Assembly: GCF_019977655.1 (NCBI RefSeq)
Contig: NZ_AP024849.1
Span: 629,001 to 693,000 of the forward strand
Direction: 5' to 3'
DNA: 64,000 bases
Origin: Clostridium gelidum
GTDB taxonomy: Bacteria > Bacillota > Clostridia > Clostridiales > Clostridiaceae
Shown here piece after piece: positions 54,158 to 61,663 of the stretch; the stretch's first letter is position 1, and each line of letters begins with the position of its first letter. The position numbers and the translations under genes are program-made. The notes below the pieces were generated by a model. The model was given only the letters and a program-made list of their open reading frames with translations. It did not search any database and had not been told where the DNA came from.

Positions 54158-54931
54158 ATGAACGATTTTCAAAATAAAACAGTCTTTATAACAGGAGCAG
54201 CTAAAGGTCAAGGAAGAGGTGCGGCGTTAGCATTTGCGAAAGAAGGAGCTAATACAATTGCATTTAATAGAGGTGACATAAAAAAACTTGAGGAGTTAAA
54301 AAAAGAAATTAACGAAATAGGAGGCGAAATAGAAATATTTTCTGGAGATGTAACAAATTCAAATGATATTAAATTTGCAGTAGATAAAGGTATCAAAATT
54401 TTTGGAAAGATAGATATTCTTTTTAATAATGCAGGAATTTGTAAATATGGATTATCACATGAACTTACAGAAGAGGAATGGGATTCAACTATGAATATTA
54501 ATTTAAAAGGTGCGTGGTTAACTTCAAAGTATATTATTCCTCATTTTATAAGGCAAAAAAGTGGTGTAATAGTAAATAATTCATCTATAGCAGGATTAGA
54601 AGGGATGGGAAAATTAAGTCACTATTCAGCATCTAAATTTGGTATGGTTGGGCTTACCAAGTCTCAAGCAATAGAACTTGCACCATATAATATAAGGGTG
54701 GTTAGTATACATCCGGCTGGAGTAAATACCACAATGAAGCTAGATATGGCAGAGCAAGATGGAACAACGTTAGAAGAAATAGCTAGAAATAAGGTTAATC
54801 TTTTGGAAGCACCCTGGGTAGAAGTTGCAGATGTTGTAAATATGGTACTTTTCTTAGCAAGTGATAAAGCTAGATATATTACTGGAAGTCAATTTGTTAT
54901 AGATGCAGGAAGAGTTTCCAAACAGATATAA
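54158..54931 (+). CDS. Short-chain dehydrogenase/reductase
   Basis: A classical SDR of 257 residues. NAD(P)-binding TGAAKGQGRGAALAFAKEGA, NNAG, the catalytic Ser in VNNSSIAG and Tyr-Lys in YSASKFG, and the C-terminal ITGSQFVIDAG are all present. The substrate is unknown; family members oxidise alcohols or reduce ketones. The ATG at 54158 follows TGGAGGA. It could act on a product of the neighbouring hydrolases. Confidence 0.9.
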   Translation: MNDFQNKTVFITGAAKGQGRGAALAFAKEGANTIAFNRGDIKKLEELKKEINEIGGEIEIFSGDVTNSNDIKFAVDKGIKIFGKIDILFNNAGICKYGLSHELTEEEWDSTMNINLKGAWLTSKYIIPHFIRQKSGVIVNNSSIAGLEGMGKLSHYSASKFGMVGLTKSQAIELAPYNIRVVSIHPAGVNTTMKLDMAEQDGTTLEEIARNKVNLLEAPWVEVADVVNMVLFLASDKARYITGSQFVIDAGRVSKQI

Positions 54932-54972
54932 AATTTCTAGAAAAATAAATGTCAAAAAAATGAAAAATAATG

Positions 54973-55001
54973 TTGACAAATTCCTATCAGAATACTATAC
55001 T
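54973..55001 (+). promoter_or_regulatory. Strong sigma-A promoter of the ABC transporter operon, with operator-like palindrome
   Basis: TTGACA (54973-54978) and TATACT (54996-55001) with a 17-base spacer. The spacer holds ATTCCTATCAGAAT (54980-54993), an ATTC / GAAT palindrome like those bound by Rrf2-type repressors such as CymR. The operator assignment is inference. Confidence 0.7.
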
Positions 55002-55072
55002 ATAAAAAAAGCTGACCAACAAAACATATAAAAATACTTGGTTAAGTAAAATGGGGAAAAGGTGGTGGCAAT

Positions 55073-55159
55073 ATGTTAATACATAACCTAAATTTAATAC
55101 AAATGTATTATAGAAAAATTAACTGTAATAGTGAACGATGTTGTTACCATTTGAGTTAA
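55073..55159 (+). CDS. Possible 28-codon leader peptide with three Cys codons
   Basis: ATG at 55073, 7 bases after GGTGG (from AAAGGTGGTGG). The peptide ends KINCNSERCCYHLS, with Cys at positions 18, 23 and 24. It lies in the 5' leader of a polar amino acid ABC transporter, between the promoter and the binding-protein gene. Such a peptide could make ribosomes stall when Cys-tRNA is scarce. No clear terminator is seen between it and 55241. Chance occurrence is possible. Confidence 0.4.
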   Translation: MLIHNLNLIQMYYRKINCNSERCCYHLS

Positions 55160-55240
55160 GCTTAGATAAGTAAAATATGTCGTGAAAATTATAAAAAGCT
55201 ATAAGCAATAAAAAAATTATAAAAAAAGGGGATAACAGTA

Positions 55241-56107
55241 ATGAAAAACAAAAAACTTTTAAAATTATTAGTAGCAGGATTAGCAGTGACGACTTTATTA
55301 ACAGGATGTGGGGCAAGCAAAACAACTGATGCAGCACCAGCAAAAAGTGATGCAAAAGTTGCAAAAGTAAAAGTAGCATATGATCAGACTTTAAAACCAA
55401 TTTCTTATACAGATGAAAATGGAAATGCAACTGGATATGATGTAGAAGTTATGAAACAAGTTGATGAATTACTTCCACAATATGAATTTGAATATATTCC
55501 AACTACAAGTGATGATTTACTGGTAGGTGTTGAACAAGGAAAATATGATGTAGGTATTAAAAATGCTTTCTGGACTAAAGAAAGAACTGAAAAATTTGTT
55601 TTTCCAAAAGAATTCCTTGGGCTAAGTAGCACAGGTCTTGCATTAAAGAAGGAAAATCAAAATATTAAAACTTTATCAGATTTTGCTTCGGCTGGGTTTA
55701 CATTAGCACCAATTGCTGCTAATAATGCGCAATATACAGTTATTGATGAGTACAATAAGGCAAATCCAAATAACCAAGTGAAATTAGAAGCTGGTGATTC
55801 ATTTACAGTTGATGTAATTCAATGGGTAAATGAAGGGCGTGTAAAGGGTGGAATAACACTTGAAGGTCAATTTGACCAACAGGTAAAAGCAGATAATGGT
55901 CAATATCACAATTTAGTAAATGATGTTGTTTATAATGAATTTGCAGTAATTAAAACTTGGCCATTATTCAATAAGAAACAACAAGAATTCGCAGATGCTT
56001 ATGATGGAGCAATCAAAAAGCTTAAAGAAGAAAAGAAAACAAATGAACTTAGCAAAAAATTCTATGGAAGAGACTTATTTGAAGTATTAGATAAAGTAAA
56101 TAGATAA
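55241..56107 (+). CDS. Amino acid ABC transporter, substrate-binding lipoprotein
   Basis: A lipoprotein of 288 residues: signal peptide with lipobox LLTGC (lipid on Cys23), then an SBP family 3 domain (KVAYDQTLKPISYTDENGNA, then TGYDVEVMKQVDELLP, and GVEQGKYDVGIKNAFWTKER). The family carries polar amino acids, including cystine. In the usual ligand site the Arg and Asp residues are not certain, so the substrate is open. AAGGGG precedes the ATG. First gene of the transporter operon. Confidence 0.93.
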   Translation: MKNKKLLKLLVAGLAVTTLLTGCGASKTTDAAPAKSDAKVAKVKVAYDQTLKPISYTDENGNATGYDVEVMKQVDELLPQYEFEYIPTTSDDLLVGVEQGKYDVGIKNAFWTKERTEKFVFPKEFLGLSSTGLALKKENQNIKTLSDFASAGFTLAPIAANNAQYTVIDEYNKANPNNQVKLEAGDSFTVDVIQWVNEGRVKGGITLEGQFDQQVKADNGQYHNLVNDVVYNEFAVIKTWPLFNKKQQEFADAYDGAIKKLKEEKKTNELSKKFYGRDLFEVLDKVNR

Positions 56108-56155
56108 AGCATACTTTAAAATATCTATTAAGAAGAATGGAGATGGGGGAAGACT

Positions 56156-56863
56156 ATGGATAAGTATTTTAATTCGGTATACATAACGGACTCAATACCT
56201 AAATTGTTACCATATTTAAAAGTAACATTTATGGTTGTAGGTTTATCTGTATTATTTGGAACTCTGTTAGGTTTTATCTTAGCGGTGGCAAAAATAAGAC
56301 AAGGCAAGATAGCTAAAAAATTTGCAGATATTTATACTACTGCATTGAGATGTACTCCTTCCATAGTTCTCCTGTTCTTAGTTTATTATGGTATTCCAGC
56401 TATAGCAAAAAATTTTGGGATTGATTTAGATGATGTTGATAAAGTAGTATTTATTGTTATTTCTTTTTCTCTTATGTTTGCAGCAGCTATGTGTGACGTT
56501 ATTAAAACAGCTTATGAATCTGTGGATAAAGGACAATTTGAAGCAGCAATAAGTGTAGGGTTAAGTGACGTACAAGCCTATATAACAATTATTTTACCGC
56601 AAGCTTTTGTAGTTGCACTTCCTAACATAGGTAATTCTCTTCTTGCATTAATTAAAGAAGGAGCCTTAGCATATACAATTGGTTTAATTGATATTATGGG
56701 AAAAGCAAATCTTATTATTGCAGCTAACATGAATGCTCATTCATTAGAGATTTATATTGCATTATCTATTATTTACTGGGTGGTTTCAATTATTATTGAA
56801 CAACTTTTCTTAAGGATAGAAAAAGTCCTTAGTAAAGGCAAACAAACTATAAAAGTAACTTAA
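56156..56863 (+). CDS. Amino acid ABC transporter permease 1
   Basis: 235 residues with five hydrophobic segments and the EAA-type loop ESVDKGQFEAAISVGLSDVQ near the middle, followed by ILPQAFVVALPNIGNSLLALIKE. This is the HisM/GlnP family. GATGGGGGA precedes the ATG. Confidence 0.93.
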   Translation: MDKYFNSVYITDSIPKLLPYLKVTFMVVGLSVLFGTLLGFILAVAKIRQGKIAKKFADIYTTALRCTPSIVLLFLVYYGIPAIAKNFGIDLDDVDKVVFIVISFSLMFAAAMCDVIKTAYESVDKGQFEAAISVGLSDVQAYITIILPQAFVVALPNIGNSLLALIKEGALAYTIGLIDIMGKANLIIAANMNAHSLEIYIALSIIYWVVSIIIEQLFLRIEKVLSKGKQTIKVT

Positions 56864-56877
56864 GGGGAGGTGACAGA

Positions 56878-57582
56878 ATGTTAAATTATAAATTTTTAGT
56901 TGATACGTTTTTTGTAGCATTATCAGGAGCACCTACAGCAATTTTAATTACTGTTGTTTCATTACTAATTGCAATACCATTAGGATTTTTACTTGCATTA
57001 GTAAGAATAAATGAGGTTAAATTTTTTAATAGGTTTGCTCAAGTATATGTTTCTTTCGTAAGAGGAACACCAATGATTGTTCAAATTTTCATTATATATA
57101 GTAGTGTTCCACTAATTTTAGCAACGATATTTACTAAATTAAACATTAAAATTAATATTTATGATGTAAATCCAATTTGGTATGCATTCATTGTCTTCTC
57201 CTTAAATACTATAGCTATTCTTACAGAAGTGTTTCGTTCAGCTCTAGGAACCGTAAATAAAGGGCAATTAGAGGCAGCTCAGTCGGTTGGATTAACAAAC
57301 GTACAAGCATATACAAAAATTATTATTCCACAAGCATTGGTTGTAGCACTACCAAATATTTGTACAGCAACAACTAATCTTATTAAAGGAACATCTCTAT
57401 GTTATGCAATGTCATTAAAAGAAATTACGTTAAGAGCAAAAGTAGCTGCTAACGTAGGATACAATTACGTTGAAGCTTATATTGATATCTTTCTTGTATA
57501 TTTAATTATATGCATCATAGTAGAATATGGATTTAAGTTATATGAGAATCGTTTAAGAACTTATAAAGGTGTAAGTGTCTAA
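56878..57582 (+). CDS. Amino acid ABC transporter permease 2
   Basis: 234 residues, same family as the first permease. The signature reads SALGTVNKGQLEAAQSVGLT and IIPQALVVALPNICTATTNL. The early FVRGTPMIVQIFIIY is typical. It forms a likely heterodimer with the first permease. GGGGAGGTG precedes the ATG. Confidence 0.93.
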   Translation: MLNYKFLVDTFFVALSGAPTAILITVVSLLIAIPLGFLLALVRINEVKFFNRFAQVYVSFVRGTPMIVQIFIIYSSVPLILATIFTKLNIKINIYDVNPIWYAFIVFSLNTIAILTEVFRSALGTVNKGQLEAAQSVGLTNVQAYTKIIIPQALVVALPNICTATTNLIKGTSLCYAMSLKEITLRAKVAANVGYNYVEAYIDIFLVYLIICIIVEYGFKLYENRLRTYKGVSV

Positions 57583-57606
57583 AGACTGAAGCAGGGGGTG
57601 GATAAA

Positions 57607-58359
57607 ATGTTAGAAATAAAAAATATACATAAAGCATATGGTAAAAATGAGGTATTAAAGGGTGTAGATTTAAAAATAGATAAGGGTGATGTTGTAGTAA
57701 TTCTTGGACCAAGTGGTTCCGGAAAAACAACATTACTTAGATGTATAAATTTTCTTGAAAAGCCAGATGAAGGTCATGCCAGCTTTGGAGAGATTGATGT
57801 GAATTTAAAAACTGTATCTAAGAAACAAATTCATGAAATTAGACAAAAAGTAGCGTTTGTATTTCAAAACTATAGCCTTTTTAATAATAAAACAGCATTA
57901 GAAAATGTAACATTAGGGCTTATTACTGGTAGAAAGATTCCTAAAGTGCAAGCAGATGAAATTGGTAAAAAAGCACTAGATAAGGTAGGCTTGTCAGAAA
58001 AATATGATTTTTATCCAAGTCAATTATCTGGTGGACAACAACAACGGGTTGGTATTGCAAGAGCAGTTGCTTTAAATCCAGACATTATTTTGTTTGATGA
58101 ACCAACCTCTGCTTTAGACCCAGAATTAGTTGGTGAAGTTTTAACAGTAATGAAAAACATTGCAAAGGAAGGGACAACAATGTTAGTTGTTACTCATGAA
58201 ATGTCCTTTGCTCAAGATGTAGCAAATAGAGTTATTTTTATGGATGGTGGAGTTGTAGTGGAAGAAGGAGCGCCTAATGAAATCTTTACAAGACCAAAAG
58301 AAGAAAGAACAAAACAATTTTTAAAGAGAATATTACCAGAGTTTACGTATACTATTTAA
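57607..58359 (+). CDS. Amino acid ABC transporter ATPase
   Basis: 250 residues. Walker A GPSGSGKTTLLR, Q-loop VFQNYSLF, signature LSGGQQQRVGIARA, Walker B IILFDEPTSALDPE and the switch His in VVTHEMSFA are all complete. The ATG at 57607 is 8 bases after GGGGG; the in-frame GTG at 57598 is within that site. Completes the four-gene importer. Confidence 0.96.
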   Translation: MLEIKNIHKAYGKNEVLKGVDLKIDKGDVVVILGPSGSGKTTLLRCINFLEKPDEGHASFGEIDVNLKTVSKKQIHEIRQKVAFVFQNYSLFNNKTALENVTLGLITGRKIPKVQADEIGKKALDKVGLSEKYDFYPSQLSGGQQQRVGIARAVALNPDIILFDEPTSALDPELVGEVLTVMKNIAKEGTTMLVVTHEMSFAQDVANRVIFMDGGVVVEEGAPNEIFTRPKEERTKQFLKRILPEFTYTI

Positions 58360-58370
58360 AATTATTAATG

Positions 58371-58433
58371 ATGCTGTATTCCTAGCTAATAATTCACATT
58401 AATGTAAGTGATAGCTGAATGCAGTTTTTCTTT
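58371..58433 (+). terminator. Probable terminator after the transporter operon
   Basis: CTGTATTC..AGCT / AGCTGAATGCAG around a loop of about 25 bases, followed by TTTTTC. The amidohydrolase gene that follows may be partly read through. Confidence 0.6.
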
Positions 58434-58474
58434 GTTATACAATTTAAGAAAGTATGTGGAAGGAGCGGAGAAAT

Positions 58475-59764
58475 ATGGATAATATTGAAAAATGGTTTTA
58501 TAAAAATGATGATAAGATAAAGCAAACAGCAAAATTTATTTTTGAAAATCCTGAATTAGCATTAGAAGAAAGGAAATCATCTGAATGTTTAGCAAAATTT
58601 ATGGAGCAACAAGGATTTTCAATTGAGTGGAAGGCTGGAGGATTAGAAACAGCTTTTGTTGCAACATGGGGAGAAGGAGAGCCAATATTAGGTTTTTTAG
58701 CAGAATATGATGCTCTACCAGGGCTTGGACAGAAACCAGTAGGAGAACGCTGCGAGGTAGAAGGCAGCGGACATGGATGTGGACATAACTTACTTGGAGT
58801 TGGTGCTGCATCAGCTGCTGCGGCTCTTAAAAATGAATTGGAATCAACTGGTAAGAAGGCAACAATAAAATTATTTGGATGTCCAGCCGAAGAAATTATG
58901 TATGGGAAAATTATAATGGCAGAACAAGGGTGTTTTGATGGATTGAGTGCAGCAATTACATGGCATCCATCTGATGTGAACCGTGTCGGAGAAGATATTT
59001 ATCAAGCTATGGATTCTAAGAAATTTAGATTTTTTGGAACAACATCTCATGCGTCTGGAAGTCCACATTTAGGCAGGAGTGCACTTGATGCGGCAGAGTT
59101 AATGAATGTAGGCGTAAATTATTTACGAGAACATGTAACAGATGATATTCGCATACATTATGTTTATTTAGATGGTGGTGAAAAAGCTAATATAGTTCCA
59201 GACTTTGCACAAACTTCATATTTTATTCGTGGTAAAAATCGTGAACATGTTGATGAGGTATCAGCTCGTATAGAACGTATAGCACAAGGTGCAGCACTAA
59301 TGACAGATACAAGATATGAAAGTGAATTAGTGGCCAGTTGTATGGAAACAAAGTTGAATTTTACATTACTAGATACATTTTATAACGCAATGAGTAATAT
59401 TTTGGTGCCAACTTATACAGAAGAGGAAATTCAATTTGCAGAATCAATTAGTAAAGCTGCAAATCTAAAGAACAAAGGTAAATACTTTGATGGATTACAT
59501 AAATTTAAAAATAAAGCGACAGATATATTTGTTTCAACTGATGTATCTAATGTAAGTCATCTTGTACCAACGGTTACATTGAATACAGCTACGGCATGTA
59601 AGGGAACTCCTCTGCATCATTGGGCATTTACAGCACAAGCAGGTTCATCAATTGGATATAAGAGCATGATATATGTAGCAAAATCTATGGCTCAAGGTGC
59701 AAAGATGTTAATTGATAATTCGGAAATTTTAGTGAAAGCTGTGGAAGAACATAAAAGTATATAG
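58475..59764 (+). CDS. M20-family amidohydrolase, AbgB type
   Basis: 429 residues. Metal ligands of the M20 fold are seen in FLAEYDALPG, GSGHGCGHNLLG, the catalytic Glu pair in GCPAEEIMYGK, and His in ITWHPSDVN. The inserted dimerisation domain includes HASGSPHLGRSALDA. Closest known members are the B chain of p-aminobenzoyl-glutamate hydrolase and related N-acyl amino acid amidases. Carbamoyl-cysteine amidohydrolases belong to the same M20 group, so a role after the thiazoline hydrolase is conceivable. The ATG at 58475 follows AAGGAGCGGAG. Confidence 0.9.
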   Translation: MDNIEKWFYKNDDKIKQTAKFIFENPELALEERKSSECLAKFMEQQGFSIEWKAGGLETAFVATWGEGEPILGFLAEYDALPGLGQKPVGERCEVEGSGHGCGHNLLGVGAASAAAALKNELESTGKKATIKLFGCPAEEIMYGKIIMAEQGCFDGLSAAITWHPSDVNRVGEDIYQAMDSKKFRFFGTTSHASGSPHLGRSALDAAELMNVGVNYLREHVTDDIRIHYVYLDGGEKANIVPDFAQTSYFIRGKNREHVDEVSARIERIAQGAALMTDTRYESELVASCMETKLNFTLLDTFYNAMSNILVPTYTEEEIQFAESISKAANLKNKGKYFDGLHKFKNKATDIFVSTDVSNVSHLVPTVTLNTATACKGTPLHHWAFTAQAGSSIGYKSMIYVAKSMAQGAKMLIDNSEILVKAVEEHKSI

Positions 59765-59828
59765 ATTATTTAAGAAAAGATATAAATAATAAGAATGAGT
59801 AGAAATTATTTTTTTAAGGATGTGAAGT

Positions 59829-60527
59829 ATGAAAATGAAAGATATAGATAATATTTATTGCACAATTGAGAATCACGCAATATTATTTGCACTTTTTGCA
59901 AAATATACTATAGAAAGTCTTCCTGAAAAAGGTAAGGATGTTATATATACTAGTATCGAAAATTATGGACATGAACGTGGAAAAAGAATGGCAGAAAGAG
60001 CGATTACTAATGGAGATGCTTTAGATTTTGTAAATAGCCAAGCTTATGGTGAATGGGTCCCAGAAAAAGGTCAAATGGGGTTCGGAATTATTAGAATGGA
60101 GCCTGAGTATATTAGTAATGTTACAAAATGCGAATGGTGTACAGCATGGAAGAAGTATAATCTTTTAGATTATGGAAAATATTACTGTATAAATATAGAT
60201 TCAGCTGTTTTCAATGGTTTTAATGAAAAATTTCATATGAAAGCTACTAGTAATTTAAGCTCTGGAGCAGATCATTGTGAATTTCATTGGGGAAATCCTA
60301 TGAATGAAGAAGATGTTATAAAACTTGCTAATAAGAAAGCAGAATTAGGCAATAGCTGTACTAGAGATTTCAACTTTCACACTGCACATCTGCTATATTC
60401 AATGAGTGAAACATTAAAAAATAAACTTGATGAAGATGGAAAATCAATTATTAATAAAGTAGTAGAAAAATATGTAGAGTTATTTGGAGAAGAGTATTTA
60501 TCTGTGCTAAATGGTCAATATGAATAG
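59829..60527 (+). CDS. L-2-amino-thiazoline-4-carboxylate hydrolase family protein (long form)
   Basis: 232 residues. A helical N-terminal part (NHAILFALFAKYTIESLPEK, then YGHERGKRMAERA) leads to the core motif KCEWCTAWKKYNLLDYGKYY, then CINIDSAVFNGF and SSGADHCEFHW. The conserved Cys and His residues fit a metal or nucleophile site, but this is inference. It is a distant paralogue of the protein at 53574; both share the C-x-x-x-x-W core and a later Cys. AAGGATGTGAAG precedes the ATG. It lies between the amidohydrolase and the ProC-like gene. Confidence 0.75.
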   Translation: MKMKDIDNIYCTIENHAILFALFAKYTIESLPEKGKDVIYTSIENYGHERGKRMAERAITNGDALDFVNSQAYGEWVPEKGQMGFGIIRMEPEYISNVTKCEWCTAWKKYNLLDYGKYYCINIDSAVFNGFNEKFHMKATSNLSSGADHCEFHWGNPMNEEDVIKLANKKAELGNSCTRDFNFHTAHLLYSMSETLKNKLDEDGKSIINKVVEKYVELFGEEYLSVLNGQYE

Positions 60528-60598
60528 GATAATAGTGAAAAGTAAGCTATTAAATTTATATACACTATGAATTAAAATAAAACTAGGAGGAATTATAT

Positions 60599-61408
60599 AT
60601 GTTAAATAAAAAAATTACATTTATTGGTGGAGGAAATATGGCAGAGGGTATAATTGGTGGAATTTTATCTAATAAAATCTTTGATCCTAAAAATATTACA
60701 GTTTTTGATATATTGAGTGATAGAAGAAAATATCTTAAAGACACATATGGAATTAAAGATGCAGAGGATACTCTGTCTGCTGTTGAAGGTGCAGATATTG
60801 TTTTAATTGCAGTGCTTCCACAAAAAATAGAGAAAGCTGTACAAGATATAAAAAATAATTTGTCTGAATCTACTATTATCATTTCTATATGTGCAGGGAT
60901 TAAAATAGAAAAGTTAGAAAATATATTTGGAAGTCAGCATAAATTTGTTCGTGTTATGCCAAATACTATGATTGAGGTAAAACATGGCTATAGTGCCATA
61001 AGTATAAATGAAAAAGTTGAAGATAGTGATAAAGAAATTATTGAAATACTTTTAAGTGGATTAGGAAAGACAATGTTCATTGATGAAAATATCATTAATG
61101 GATTTACTGCATATAGCTGTGCAGGTCCTGCATATATTATGTATTTTATTGCAGCATTAGTGGATTCGGGAGTACAATCTGGACTTTCTCGTAAAGATTC
61201 AGTAGCGATTGCATTGGAAAATTTGATTGCTTCTGCACTAACTCTTCAAAAAACAGGAAAACATCCATATGAAATTACAGATAGAATGACTTCACCAGCT
61301 GGTATCGGAATTGCAGGATTGCATGTATTAAGCGAGTCTGGTTTTCATGGAATTGTTATGTCTAGTGTAAAAAGGGCATTAGAAAGGACAAATGAATTAG
61401 AAAAATAA
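60599..61408 (+). CDS. Pyrroline-5-carboxylate reductase-like protein
   Basis: 269 residues of the ProC family: Rossmann start KITFIGGGNMAEGIIGGIL, NADPH site, VRVMPNTMIEVKHG, and the substrate-binding end AYSCAGPAYIMYFIAALVDSG with DRMTSPAGIGIAGL. The normal reaction is reduction of P5C to proline. The consensus GGT before I-A-x-L is GIG here (PAGIGIAGL). No other proline genes are near. In this block it may act on another cyclic imine, such as a thiazoline or pyrroline. GGAGGA precedes the ATG. Confidence 0.88.
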   Translation: MLNKKITFIGGGNMAEGIIGGILSNKIFDPKNITVFDILSDRRKYLKDTYGIKDAEDTLSAVEGADIVLIAVLPQKIEKAVQDIKNNLSESTIIISICAGIKIEKLENIFGSQHKFVRVMPNTMIEVKHGYSAISINEKVEDSDKEIIEILLSGLGKTMFIDENIINGFTAYSCAGPAYIMYFIAALVDSGVQSGLSRKDSVAIALENLIASALTLQKTGKHPYEITDRMTSPAGIGIAGLHVLSESGFHGIVMSSVKRALERTNELEK

Positions 61409-61415
61409 AAATTAG

Positions 61416-61542
61416 GAAGGGGAAAAAGAATATCTTTAACTATGAAGGATATTGATAAAGATCAGCACAAGTATAATTGGTGAAATAATTTCAGTAAAAG
61501 TCTTAAGAATAAATATATTTGTTTATTCTTAAGACTTTTTTT
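61416..61542 (+). pseudogene. tex 3'-end fragment plus terminator, right direct-repeat copy
   Basis: The frame GKRISLTMKDID (from about 61420) matches the last residues of Tex, then diverges (KDQHKYNW) and stops at about 61483. A copy of the tex terminator follows at 61496-61542. It has no gene body upstream. With the left copy at 53283-53437 it brackets the whole hydrolase-transporter block. Confidence 0.8.
61496..61542. terminator. Terminator, copy of the tex terminator
   Basis: AAAAGTCTTAAGAATAAA / TTTATTCTTAAGACTTTT followed by TTTA. It now serves the ProC-like gene. Confidence 0.9.
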
Positions 61543-61663
61543 ATATTCACTAGATGAAAGTCTTGTTATAAATATAAATTAAAATATAATATAGTTAACA
61601 CAATAAAATTAATTATAAGGTAAATCACTTGAATATTTATTTTATAAGAAGGAGATAAATGCA

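Noticed and set aside
55002..55240. T-box riboswitch before the amino acid transporter
   Set aside because: No T-box consensus (TGGNACCGCG) or terminator/antiterminator pair is visible in the leader.
53438..61415. Prophage or integrative element with its own integrase
   Set aside because: No integrase, transposase or phage gene lies in the block; only the flanking direct repeats suggest insertion.
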